The notes: generated by a model not told the origin, from the letters alone. A stretch of 64,000 bases of DNA from UMGS172 sp964424555 (GCA_964424555.1 CAYRIX010000005.1:6321-70320), one strand, 5' to 3'; positions 9,009-15,787 are shown, counted from the stretch's first letter. A program made the numbers and translations.

Positions 9009-10235
9009 TTAAAATTCTACCTTGATTATTGTGCCGTTTAACCATAGCGGTGAGTCTTCGGGGAGCTCCTTTAGCTCGGTGCGTTGTCCAATGCCAAAGT
9101 AGTAGGTGTTTTTGTACTTCTCAAAGCTCATGGCTGAAAGTCCGTACTCAAAGGAGTATATTTTTGTCAAACCCTTAGTTTTGTCGTATTCCCATACAGT
9201 ATTATTGTAGACAACATTGCTTTGAGATGCTCCGTTTTCGTCCAGAACGGTTTTTTCAAGCTCTTTTGAGGTCAGTACATACATTTTGCCGTTTTCAACC
9301 GTCATGTCCTGCACATATTCGTCGTCTGGGATGGCAATTTTTTCGACTTTGATAAAATCTTCGGTAGTGTAAAGTATTCCTGTTGAAAAATAAAAACGGC
9401 CGTTAAGGGTCAAAGCCTTGTTAAACGGTAGCTGACGGTTTGATTTTGAACGTTCAAGCTTTAGGTCGCTGATTTGCGACACGAGTCTGAAGGCGTTGCC
9501 GTCAAACTTATAAAAACCGTAGATATTGTCGCCGTCGGCTCGGCTAATAAAACAAAAAGCATAAAGCTCATTATCGATTTCAAAAAGGTTATAGCAACGT
9601 GAATATCCGTAGTTTGGATTATTAAGTAATGCCTCGTCGCCGATATAGAACGGCACGTTTATGTAGGCTTTACCGTCGGCTGTCATCTGTACTGGGGATT
9701 GGGCGTTATTGGCATTGCCTATTCCGTAAAAGGTCTTGTTCTGAAACAGAGCTATATCAAACATGTGAACACCATAGGGAACGGAACGGTCGGTTTGCCA
9801 ACCGTCGGCGGTGAGCGTGTAGAAGCTTCCGTGTTCCCAACTGTTTTTTGGGTCGGTGCCCGTGATGATAAGCTGACCGTTGACGGTTTCAAAATTCGCT
9901 ATTGCCTCGTCATTTACGGTGCCTGAATTTGTCCATTCTCCAGCCTCGGGGTCGTATTGCCAAACATCGCAAGGACCTGTGTTTTCACCGTAATCACCGC
10001 TCCCTATGTAAAGCTTACCGTTAAATAACGCCATATCCCACGGATTGCGGGAATTGACAGAACTTTCGGCAAAGGTCTGTTGGGACGGTATTCCCAGCTC
10101 GGTTATTACAGGCGCATTATTGTGTTGCCCGAACAAAACCTCCAAGGAGGGTAGCTCGGTAGGGTGTATACAGCTCCAAAAACCTGTTGCGCATACAGCA
10201 ACCGCCAAAAGCGAAACGGCTATAGGTCGTTTCAA
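9009..10235 (-). CDS. Secreted beta-propeller-like protein of unknown function
   Basis: A 408-residue exported protein without a recognised family name. The N-terminal hydrophobic segment (AVSLLAVAVCATGFWSC) looks like a signal peptide, possibly of a lipoprotein, although the lipobox is poor. The body repeats units such as MALFNGKLYIGSGDYG, ETVNGQLIITG and LNGRFYFSTG, each followed by an aromatic-rich strand, as in Kelch or other beta-propellers. I chose the TTG at 10235 because GGGGGTG lies just upstream and a good promoter (TTGGCA/TATACT) overlaps the alternative GTG at 10274. Function unknown; binding of an extracellular ligand is a guess. Confidence 0.7.
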   Translation of the reverse strand: MKRPIAVSLLAVAVCATGFWSCIHPTELPSLEVLFGQHNNAPVITELGIPSQQTFAESSVNSRNPWDMALFNGKLYIGSGDYGENTGPCDVWQYDPEAGEWTNSGTVNDEAIANFETVNGQLIITGTDPKNSWEHGSFYTLTADGWQTDRSVPYGVHMFDIALFQNKTFYGIGNANNAQSPVQMTADGKAYINVPFYIGDEALLNNPNYGYSRCYNLFEIDNELYAFCFISRADGDNIYGFYKFDGNAFRLVSQISDLKLERSKSNRQLPFNKALTLNGRFYFSTGILYTTEDFIKVEKIAIPDDEYVQDMTVENGKMYVLTSKELEKTVLDENGASQSNVVYNNTVWEYDKTKGLTKIYSFEYGLSAMSFEKYKNTYYFGIGQRTELKELPEDSPLWLNGTIIKVEF

Positions 10236-10264
10236 TTTTACACCCCCATAAATTATTTTCTTAA

Positions 10265-10293
10265 AGTATAACACAAAATCGTCGGCTTGCCAA
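10265..10293 (-). promoter_or_regulatory. Sigma-A promoter of the beta-propeller-like gene
   Basis: On the minus strand, TTGGCA (10293-10288), a 17-bp spacer, and TATACT (10270-10265). Its position decides the downstream TTG start of the gene. Confidence 0.65.
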
Positions 10294-10349
10294 TCCTTAA
10301 CCGATAATTATTAATTCTTAAAAAATTAGAAATATTTAGAAAAAAGTTC

Positions 10350-10378
10350 TTGACAAATGATGTCGACGGTAGTAATAT
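10350..10378 (+). promoter_or_regulatory. Promoter of the feo operon
   Basis: TTGACA at 10350-10355, a 17-bp spacer, and TAATAT at 10373-10378. The first feo palindrome starts 8 bp after the -10 box, over the expected transcription start, so binding there should block initiation. Confidence 0.8.
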
Positions 10379-10385
10379 AATAGAG

Positions 10386-10401
10386 GTTAGCAAAGGCTAA
10401 C
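10386..10401. promoter_or_regulatory. feo palindrome 1 (putative operator)
   Basis: GTTAGC-aaag-GCTAAC, a perfect 6+4+6 inverted repeat covering the expected transcription start. Half-sites resemble those bound by DtxR/IdeR-type metal repressors but with wider spacing. See findings. Confidence 0.65.
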
Positions 10402-10418
10402 TTATTTGTTTTGACTTC

Positions 10419-10436
10419 GGTTAGCGTTTGCTAACC
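10419..10436. promoter_or_regulatory. feo palindrome 2 (putative operator)
   Basis: GGTTAGC-gttt-GCTAACC, a perfect 7+4+7 inverted repeat, centred 34 bp downstream of palindrome 1 and just upstream of the first feoA. Confidence 0.65.
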
Positions 10437-10459
10437 TGCTTAGATGGGGATGAAGAAAG

Positions 10460-10672
10460 ATGATGCCGTTAACACTTGCAACTGTCGGAGAGGAAAATAT
10501 AATCAAAAAAATCGGCGGTCTGCCTGAGGTCAAGAAGCATCTTGAGAATCTTGGCTTTGTTGCAGGCGGTAATGTTACGGTCATCAATACCATCGGCGGC
10601 AACCTGATAGTCAATGTTAAAGAGGCCAGGGTGGCCGTAAGTCGTGAAATGGCGCAAAAAATCATGATTTGA
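10460..10672 (+). CDS. feoA: FeoA family protein (first copy)
   Basis: A 70-residue SH3-like FeoA protein, thought to act with the FeoB ferrous-iron channel on the cytoplasmic side. It keeps the family pattern: G(G)LPEVKKHLENLGFVAGGNVTV followed by NLIVNVKEARVAVSREMA. It starts with two ATGs (10460, 10463) after AGAAAG. It is the first gene of the operon; a second FeoA follows after 33 bp. Two separate FeoA proteins next to one FeoB are common in Clostridia, and they may form a complex with FeoB. Confidence 0.9.
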   Translation: MMPLTLATVGEENIIKKIGGLPEVKKHLENLGFVAGGNVTVINTIGGNLIVNVKEARVAVSREMAQKIMI

Positions 10673-10705
10673 TTTTAGTGATAAAGTCTTGAAGGAGGAA
10701 ATGGG

Positions 10706-10927
10706 ATGAAGACATTGAGAGAGGTCAAGGTCGGCGAGACGGTCAAGGTCGTGAAGCTTCACGGCGAGGGCGCAGTCAAACGCAGGATCATGGACATGGG
10801 AATCACAAAGGGCGTTGAGATTTATATCCGTAAGGTAGCGCCTTTGGGAGACCCCGTTGAAGTCACCGTTCGCGGTTATGAGCTTTCTTTGAGAAAAGCT
10901 GACGCCGAAATGGTTGAGGTAGAGTGA
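10706..10927 (+). CDS. feoA: FeoA family protein (second copy)
   Basis: A 73-residue FeoA/SH3-like protein with KTLREVKVGETVKVVKLHG, the central RRIMDMGITKGVEI turn and VTVRGYELSLRKADAEMVEV at the end, matching the canonical FeoA pattern better than the first copy does. AAGGAGGAA precedes the ATG. Its likely role is to bind and regulate FeoB. A third palindrome separates it from feoB. Confidence 0.93.
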   Translation: MKTLREVKVGETVKVVKLHGEGAVKRRIMDMGITKGVEIYIRKVAPLGDPVEVTVRGYELSLRKADAEMVEVE

Positions 10928-10984
10928 TTTCTATTTAAGTCAATTATTTTAAGGGGCGTACGCCCCGTATATTTTGGTTTGGCA

Positions 10985-11000
10985 GTTAGCCGCTGCTAAC
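10985..11000. promoter_or_regulatory. feo palindrome 3, in front of feoB
   Basis: GTTAGC-cgct-GCTAAC, the same palindrome as the two upstream copies, lying inside the operon directly ahead of the feoB ribosome binding site (AAGAAGGAGAGG). In RNA it could form a hairpin next to the binding site. Confidence 0.6.
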
Positions 11001-11019
11001 AAGAAGGAGAGGAATAGCT

Positions 11020-13179
11020 ATGAACATTAAAATAGCTCTTGCAGGCAACCCGAACTGCGGTAAAACAACATTGTTCAATGCACTGACAGGCTCCAATCAG
11101 TATGTTGGAAACTGGCCCGGTGTTACGGTAGAGAAAAAAGAGGGTAAGCTTAAAAAGAATAAGGAGGTCACAATAACCGACCTCCCCGGTATTTACTCGC
11201 TGTCGCCCTATACCTTGGAAGAGGTCGTGGCACGTAATTACCTTATCAATGAGCGCCCTGACGCAATCCTGAATATCGTCGACGGTACTAACCTTGAGAG
11301 AAACCTGTATTTGACGACCCAGCTTACAGAGCTTGGCATCCCCGTTGTCATTGCCATCAACATGATGGACGTTGTCAGAAAGAACGGCGATAAGATAAAT
11401 GTTGAACAGCTGAGTGCAGAGCTTGGCTGTACTATAGTTGAGATTTCGGCCCTGAAGGGCGACGGAATTATGGACGCTGCCAATGCCGCAGTTGAGGCTG
11501 CCAAGGCAGGCAAGCCTGTTCCCATGCACACCTTCTCGGGAACAGTTGAGCATGCCATCGCTCACATTGAAGAGGCTGCCGTACATAATATGCCCGAAGA
11601 GCAGCAGCGTTGGTACGCTGTCAAGATATTCGAGCGTGATGACAAGGTTTTAGAACAGCTCAGCCTTCCTGCCGATAAGCTTGCTCATATCGAGGCGGAT
11701 ATTGCAGCGGTTGAGAAGTCAATGGATGACGATGCCGAAAGTATTATCACAAACGAGCGATATATCTATATCGCAGGTCTAATGAAGAACTGCTATAAAA
11801 AGAAATCGGCAGGTAAGCTTACCATATCGGATAAGATCGACCGTATTGTAACCAACCGAATCCTTGCACTGCCCATTTTTGCCGTTATGATGTGGCTGGT
11901 ATATACCATTTCCATCGGCACTATCGGTGACTGGACAGTCGGTTTCATGAACGACACCTTGTTCGGCGAGTGGATAGTTCCTGCTGTAACCTCAGGACTT
12001 GAGAGCATTGGTTGCTACGACTGGCTGGTAAGCCTTGTTGCCGACGGTATCGTTGGTGGTGTCGGAGCCGTTCTCGGTTTTGTTCCTCAGATGCTTATTC
12101 TATTCCTGCTTCTTTCCATGCTTGAGGACTGCGGTTATATGTCCCGTGTTGCCTTTATCATGGATAGAATCTTCCGCAAGTTTGGCCTTTCAGGTAAGAG
12201 CTTTATTCCCATGTTGGTCGCAACAGGTTGTGGAGTCCCCGGAATCATGGCCTCACGTACCATCGAGCAGGACCGTGACCGCAAGATGACCATTATGACT
12301 ACAGGCTTTATTCCTTGCGGTGCAAAAATGCCCATTGTCGGAATGATCGCAGGTGCATTGTTCGGAGGAAGTGCTTGGATCGCAACTGCCGCATACTTCA
12401 TTGGTGTTGCCGCTGTTATCGTTTCTGGTATCATACTTAAAAAGACCAAGCCCTTCAGCGGTGACCCCGCTCCGTTTGTTATGGAGCTGCCTGCTTACCA
12501 TGCGCCCGTGCCTTCAAATGTTCTCAGAGCTACTTGGGAGCGTGGATGGTCATTCATCAAGCGTGCAGGTACTGTTATCCTTGCCGCCAGTGTAATTATC
12601 TGGATACTTAATTCCCTTTCTTTTGAGGGCGGTTTCCATTATATCACCGAGGAAAACGCAGGAAAGTCCATACTTGAAGTCGTTGGCAATGCTGTCGCAT
12701 GGATCTTCAAGCCATTAGGCTTCGGTAATTGGCAGTCGGCTGTTGCTACCGTTCTCGGCCTTGTTGCTAAGGAAGAGGTCGTCGGCACCTTCGGTACACT
12801 TTCCTCCATGGGTAGCGCTGATCTTGCTATGGAGGGCGATGCTCAGATGTACAGTGTCATCGCTACCGAGTTCTTTGGAAACAGCGGCATTGCAGGATTC
12901 TCATTTATGATATTCAACCTCCTGTGTGCACCTTGCTTTGCTGCAATGGGTGCAATTAAGAGAGAGATGAACAACTGGAGATGGTCGGTATTCGCTATTG
13001 CGTATATGTGCGTGCTTGCTTACGCAGTTTCGCTTATCGTTTATCAGATCGGTATGCTTATTGCCACAGGTGCATTCGGTATCGGAACGGTCGTTGCATT
13101 CATCGTACTTGCCGCATTGCTGTTCTTCCTTGTTCGTCCCAATAAGTACAAATCCGATAAACTTTCGATAAAGGCTTGA
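11020..13179 (+). CDS. feoB: Ferrous iron transporter FeoB
   Basis: Imports Fe(II) across the cytoplasmic membrane. The 719-residue protein starts with a GTPase domain: G1 GNPNCGKTT (residues 9-17), G3 DLPGIYSLSP, G4 NMMD. A helical insulator region follows, then the polytopic channel with two Gate-like repeats, including the conserved GCGVPG turn and FIPCGAKMPI. Length is normal for Firmicute FeoB. The ribosome binding site AAGGAGAGG is strong. It follows two feoA genes and is trailed by a Cys-rich small membrane protein, the standard Clostridia arrangement. Iron-dependent control is suggested by three palindromes in the operon. Confidence 0.97.
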   Translation: MNIKIALAGNPNCGKTTLFNALTGSNQYVGNWPGVTVEKKEGKLKKNKEVTITDLPGIYSLSPYTLEEVVARNYLINERPDAILNIVDGTNLERNLYLTTQLTELGIPVVIAINMMDVVRKNGDKINVEQLSAELGCTIVEISALKGDGIMDAANAAVEAAKAGKPVPMHTFSGTVEHAIAHIEEAAVHNMPEEQQRWYAVKIFERDDKVLEQLSLPADKLAHIEADIAAVEKSMDDDAESIITNERYIYIAGLMKNCYKKKSAGKLTISDKIDRIVTNRILALPIFAVMMWLVYTISIGTIGDWTVGFMNDTLFGEWIVPAVTSGLESIGCYDWLVSLVADGIVGGVGAVLGFVPQMLILFLLLSMLEDCGYMSRVAFIMDRIFRKFGLSGKSFIPMLVATGCGVPGIMASRTIEQDRDRKMTIMTTGFIPCGAKMPIVGMIAGALFGGSAWIATAAYFIGVAAVIVSGIILKKTKPFSGDPAPFVMELPAYHAPVPSNVLRATWERGWSFIKRAGTVILAASVIIWILNSLSFEGGFHYITEENAGKSILEVVGNAVAWIFKPLGFGNWQSAVATVLGLVAKEEVVGTFGTLSSMGSADLAMEGDAQMYSVIATEFFGNSGIAGFSFMIFNLLCAPCFAAMGAIKREMNNWRWSVFAIAYMCVLAYAVSLIVYQIGMLIATGAFGIGTVVAFIVLAALLFFLVRPNKYKSDKLSIKA

Positions 13180-13183
13180 TAGT

Positions 13184-13333
13184 ATGATTCCAACTATTAT
13201 AATTGCGTCGGTCATAGCGGCTATCGTTATAGCGATAGTTGTTGTGGGCATACGCAACAAGAAAAAAGGCAAGTCATCCTGCTCTTGCGGCGGAAACTGC
13301 GGTGCATGCGATGCTTGCCATCCTAAGAAATAA
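13184..13333 (+). CDS. FeoB-associated Cys-rich membrane protein
   Basis: A 49-residue protein starting 5 bp after the feoB stop. Residues 3-23 form one transmembrane helix (IIIASVIAAIVIAIVVVGI). The cytoplasmic tail is Lys-rich, then Cys-rich: CSCGGNCGACDACHPKK. This matches the small FeoB-associated family found after feoB in many Firmicutes; the five cysteines suggest metal handling or a partner role for FeoB, which remains an inference. It has no strong ribosome binding site of its own, so translational coupling to feoB is likely. Confidence 0.85.
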   Translation: MIPTIIIASVIAAIVIAIVVVGIRNKKKGKSSCSCGGNCGACDACHPKK

Positions 13334-13357
13334 TTTCCTTTCTGAAATAAATGCCAT

Positions 13358-13396
13358 ACACAGAACCGCTGTCCTAAAAAACGGCGGTTTTGTGTT
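13358..13396 (+). terminator. Terminator of the feo operon
   Basis: A long stem, ACACAGAACCGCTGT against ACGGCGGTTTTGTGT, with an A-rich loop. The trailing T-run is short and interrupted. Confidence 0.65.
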
Positions 13397-13414
13397 ACAC
13401 TTTTAAAACACCAC

Positions 13415-13443
13415 TTGTAAAACAGATCGAATTGTGGTACAAT
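13415..13443 (+). promoter_or_regulatory. Promoter of the single-TM protein gene
   Basis: TTGTAA at 13415-13420, a 17-bp spacer, and TACAAT at 13438-13443. Its location supports the ATG at 13471 as the start. Confidence 0.65.
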
Positions 13444-13470
13444 ATCTTAAATTCAACCGAAAGGGAGTTT

Positions 13471-14313
13471 ATGATGGCGGATAAAAGAAAACAGCTGAAT
13501 TCGGTTGAGGAGCAGAGAGCACGACAGAAAGAGCTTATTGAGCTAAAAAGGCAAAAAGAAGCGTTCAACGAAAATCCCAAGGAATACCGACCCGAGGCTT
13601 CGGGAGAGGACGTTGTTCAGCAGTCTGCAAAGAGCAGGATATCAAACTTTTGGTATTACAGTAAATATACCATCGGTTTTATTTTGATCGTGGCAGTTAT
13701 TTTAACCGTCGGTCTGACTCAGTGCGCCACCAAGACCGACTATGATATGACCATAGTTATGTACTTTAAGACATATGCCAACAGCACAATGAGTGAAAAT
13801 CTTGCAATCGTTGCCGAGCAATATTGTGAAGACTATAACGGAGACGGCAAGGTCGAGGTGCTGGTGATAAATTGCTCTATTCCTGATGACCAAAGACTGA
13901 CCGATACCGACGGTGCAACAAGACTGTTGGGTCAGTTCCAAAACGAGGAGGCCATCGTTTATATCGTTGACACAGGTGCATATGAAGATCTTTCTGGCTC
14001 GTTCGGAGACGACTTTTTGGACAATTCATTAAGCCTGCCTGACTATAACGGCACGGCCTATAAGCTGAACGGTACGGTATTTGATGCGGCTTTTGATACT
14101 GTCAGTGAAGGCTATACCGACACCTTTGATTATTATCTTATGCGCCGAAATGTCAGCGGAACTGCTATTGAAAGTAAGGGTGATGTCAGAAAGCACTCGT
14201 CTCATGCCAATGATTTTATTGAGGCTGTTGTGGCAGACCCATATATGAATGACGGGGTGTCCTCTGATGCAAGCGCTCCCGATAACGTCTCATCGGCACC
14301 GGAGGTTGAGTGA
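13471..14313 (+). CDS. Conserved single-TM protein of unknown function
   Basis: A 280-residue protein I cannot assign to a family. The N-terminal 60 residues are highly charged and coiled-coil-like (SVEEQRARQKELIELKRQKE). One transmembrane segment follows (YTIGFILIVAVILTVGL, about residues 65-82), then an external domain with a TDYDMTIVMYF strand and an acidic DYNGDGKVEV loop that could bind calcium. The tail is Ser/Ala/Pro-rich. The start at ATG 13471 follows AAGGGAG and a good promoter; the longer frame upstream overlaps the promoter. The topology suggests an envelope protein with a cytoplasmic N-terminus. Confidence 0.75.
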   Translation: MMADKRKQLNSVEEQRARQKELIELKRQKEAFNENPKEYRPEASGEDVVQQSAKSRISNFWYYSKYTIGFILIVAVILTVGLTQCATKTDYDMTIVMYFKTYANSTMSENLAIVAEQYCEDYNGDGKVEVLVINCSIPDDQRLTDTDGATRLLGQFQNEEAIVYIVDTGAYEDLSGSFGDDFLDNSLSLPDYNGTAYKLNGTVFDAAFDTVSEGYTDTFDYYLMRRNVSGTAIESKGDVRKHSSHANDFIEAVVADPYMNDGVSSDASAPDNVSSAPEVE

Positions 14314-14333
14314 TACCGCTGTATTATGTCTTT

Positions 14334-14406
14334 ACGCTCGTAGCGAAGTAGGTTTAGCAGCAGATTCCGATTGTGACGGGCGGGGAGAGAGAATAGCTTA
14401 ATATTA
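14334..14406 (+). repeat. Half-tRNA tandem repeat, copy 1
   Basis: First of two 73-bp tandem units. The first 52 bp resemble the 5' half of the adjacent tRNA-Arg (acceptor strand ACGCTCG, D-arm-like region, anticodon arm with loop TTCCGAT). The T-arm is replaced by a 21-bp AT-richer linker that ends in AATATTA. It cannot fold as a full tRNA. Confidence 0.75.
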
Positions 14407-14479
14407 CCGCTCGTAGCGAAGTAGGTTTAGCAGCAGATTTCGATTGTGACGGGCGGGGAGAGAGAATAGCTTAATATTA
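14407..14479 (+). repeat. Half-tRNA tandem repeat, copy 2
   Basis: Differs from copy 1 at only two of 73 positions: CCGCTCG restores the acceptor strand and the anticodon-like loop reads TTTCGAT. It abuts the genuine tRNA-Arg, which occupies the place of the third unit. Confidence 0.75.
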
Positions 14480-14556
14480 CCGCTCGTAGCGAAGCTGGAT
14501 ATCGCAGCAGATTCCGATTCTGAAGGACGGGGGTTCGAATCCCTTCGAGCGGGCCA
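14480..14556 (+). tRNA. tRNA-Arg (anticodon CCG), CCA encoded
   Basis: Folds as a complete cloverleaf. Acceptor CCGCTCG (14480-14486) pairs with CGAGCGG (14546-14552); the discriminator is G and CCA is at 14554-14556. The D-stem is GCGA/TCGC with loop AGCTGGATA. The anticodon stem is GCAGA/TCTGA (outer pair mismatched) with loop TTCCGAT, giving anticodon CCG, which reads CGG. The T-loop is TTCGAAT closed by GGGGG/CCCTT. A terminator follows at once. Confidence 0.93.
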
Positions 14557-14560
14557 AAAA
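14539..14560 (+). repeat. 22-bp direct repeat, copy A (tRNA 3' end)
   Basis: ATCCCTTCGAGCGGGCCAAAAA, quoted only as a 22-bp unit spanning the T-arm 3' side, acceptor strand and CCA of the tRNA. An identical copy lies at 14731-14752, as attachment sites of tRNA-targeting elements do. Confidence 0.7.
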
Positions 14561-14596
14561 CAGAGTTCCGACCTTTAGGTCGGGGCTCTGTTTTTT
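14560..14596 (+). terminator. Terminator of tRNA-Arg
   Basis: CAGAG-tt-CCGACC pairs with GGTCGG-gg-CTCTG around a TTTA loop, then TTTTTT. The 30-bp core 14561-14590 is repeated exactly at 15686-15715. Confidence 0.9.
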
Positions 14597-14730
14597 CGTT
14601 TGGAGGGATTCGAACCCTGAGAGGGTGAGAGGCGTTTAAAAAACAGTCCGGGGGACTGTTTTTAGCCTCGAAGTCCGAAGTGGCTAAGCCACAAGGACGG
14701 ATTACGCAAGGCGAAGCCTTAAGCGGAATC
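14597..14730. other. Non-coding remnant between the two tRNA 3' ends
   Basis: Holds an inverted T-arm-like sequence (GGATTCGAACCC near 14608-14619), a perfect hairpin AAAAACAGTCC/GGACTGTTTTT (14639-14663) and a second small palindromic region. No gene is supported. It looks like the relic of an insertion at the tRNA. Confidence 0.5.
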
Positions 14731-14752
14731 ATCCCTTCGAGCGGGCCAAAAA
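14731..14752 (+). repeat. 22-bp direct repeat, copy B (tRNA 3' end)
   Basis: Exact copy of 14539-14560, 192 bp downstream, without the rest of a tRNA. Confidence 0.7.
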
Positions 14753-14950
14753 GAAACGACAATTTTCGACAAGAAGATTGTCGTTTCTTTTTGTTCTCTT
14801 AACTTTTCTCTTTTCGTTCTTCTCTCTTCTCTAAAATTGTCGTTTCTAGATAATAGATAAGAGAGAAGAGATAAAAGAAAAGGTGCTTTGCTACGCAAAG
14901 CGTTGATTTAAAAAGTGAATTATGATATAATTCACTTAGAGGTGAGCACG
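14753..14950. other. AT-rich non-coding stretch with nested hairpins
   Basis: Contains AAGAAACGACAAT paired with ATTGTCGTTTCTT (about 14750-14789), a longer imperfect inverted repeat of pyrimidine-rich TTCTCTCTTCTCT against AGAGAGAAGAGA (about 14820-14870), and AAGTGAATTA/TAATTCACTT around 14914-14937, which also contains a TATAAT-like box that may drive the next gene. No coding sequence is seen. Confidence 0.5.
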
Positions 14951-15300
14951 ATGATAGTCCGCTACTTGAAAAATTACTTGATTTTGCAACACAAATCGTT
15001 TTATTCTACGAGGAATTTTCTAAAACAGAAAAAGATACAACTATTGCAAAGCAATTACTACGCTCTGCCACAAGTGTTGGTGCTAACATAAATGAAGCTA
15101 TTTATGGTAACAGTAAAGCTGATTTTATTTCTAAATTACATATTTCTCTTAAAGAAACAGGTGAAAGCATTTATTGGCTTACGCTCTTGAAAAGAACGAA
15201 CTTAATTGATTATAATTTTGATAGTTTGCTTTCACTTGCCGAAGAAATCAAACGGATGTTAATAGCATCATTAAACATCGCAAAGGAGAATAACAAATGA
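14951..15300 (+). pseudogene. S23/Avd-type four-helix-bundle protein, frameshifted at the start
   Basis: From 14956 the frame encodes a clear four-helix-bundle (S23 ribosomal-protein-like, Avd-related) protein, with KQLLRSATSVGANINEA and KADFISKLHISLKETGESIYW as in the family. The only well-placed start, ATG 14951 after AGAGGTGAG, is in another frame. No ATG, GTG or TTG lies between the in-frame stop at 14923 and the homologous region. Adding one base after ATG (ATGGATAGTCCG instead of ATGATAGTCCG) restores a normal reading, so a single-base deletion is the simplest explanation. The stop overlaps the next ATG (ATGA). A sequencing error cannot be excluded. Confidence 0.75.
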
Positions 15301-15614
15301 AAAAATTAGACAAAAATTTGTTTATCGCTATAATAAGTATTTTAGTTTTCATTTTGTTTATTATAGTTTTTTCTTTGCTGAGTTCTATGGTTCAAAGTGA
15401 AGTAATTGAAGATGTTGTATTTTCCCAATCGGTGCAGGGAATATTGGCATTTATAATGTTTTTTCCTTTGTTATTATCTTTGTTCTTTTTTGGGAACTTT
15501 TTTGAAACAAAAGGACGTTATCCAATAGCAAAGATTTTAAAATTCGTTTCAATAGCATTGTTTGCCTTTTCCATATTTCAAGTTCTATTATCATTTTTTG
15601 GGTTTTACGGTTAA
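15297..15614 (+). CDS. Small three-TM membrane protein, unknown function
   Basis: A 105-residue hydrophobic protein with likely helices at about residues 9-30, 46-68 and 80-103. Its ATG overlaps the stop of the S23-type frame, with GGAG upstream. Base composition is much more AT-rich than in the neighbouring operons. I recognise no family. It sits inside the patch between two identical terminators and is probably cargo of the same mobile relic. Confidence 0.6.
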   Translation: MKKLDKNLFIAIISILVFILFIIVFSLLSSMVQSEVIEDVVFSQSVQGILAFIMFFPLLLSLFFFGNFFETKGRYPIAKILKFVSIALFAFSIFQVLLSFFGFYG

Positions 15615-15685
15615 CTTTTACGTGGGTTCAAACACATAGACAGAAAATTCAAAGGGCATCTAATTCGTACACCCTTTCCAAAAAG

Positions 15686-15720
15686 CAGAGTTCCGACCTT
15701 TAGGTCGGGGCTCTGCTTTT
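15686..15720 (+). terminator. Second copy of the tRNA-Arg terminator hairpin
   Basis: The 30-bp hairpin core at 15686-15715 is identical to 14561-14590, flanked here by AAAAAG and CTTTT. It closes the AT-rich patch. Confidence 0.85.
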
Positions 15721-15758
15721 ACTTAGCTTTCGTATTAGCCTTCGTATCAGTCTTTCAC

Positions 15759-15787
15759 TTGCTCTTTATATACTGTTGTGTTATAAT
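15759..15787 (+). promoter_or_regulatory. Promoter of the glycerate kinase operon
   Basis: TTGCTC at 15759-15764, a 17-bp spacer, and TATAAT at 15782-15787. Confidence 0.65.

Noticed and set aside
10386..10436. Classic DtxR/IdeR operators in front of feoA
   Set aside because: The half-sites fit, but the spacing between halves is about 5 bp too long for the known consensus, so I report a palindrome, not a named operator.
14334..14479. Tandem repeats as a possible CRISPR array
   Set aside because: Units are 73 bp with no variable spacers, they copy tRNA sequence, and no cas genes are near.
14427..14762. 111-codon minus-strand frame across the tRNA-Arg region
   Set aside because: It is the antisense of the tRNA and terminators; phrases such as GIRTPVLQNR are well-known spurious translations of tRNA genes.
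15620..15682. A second tRNA ending in CCA before the duplicated terminator
   Set aside because: GGGTTCAAAC and a terminal CCA are present, but no acceptor pairing or anticodon arm can be formed.
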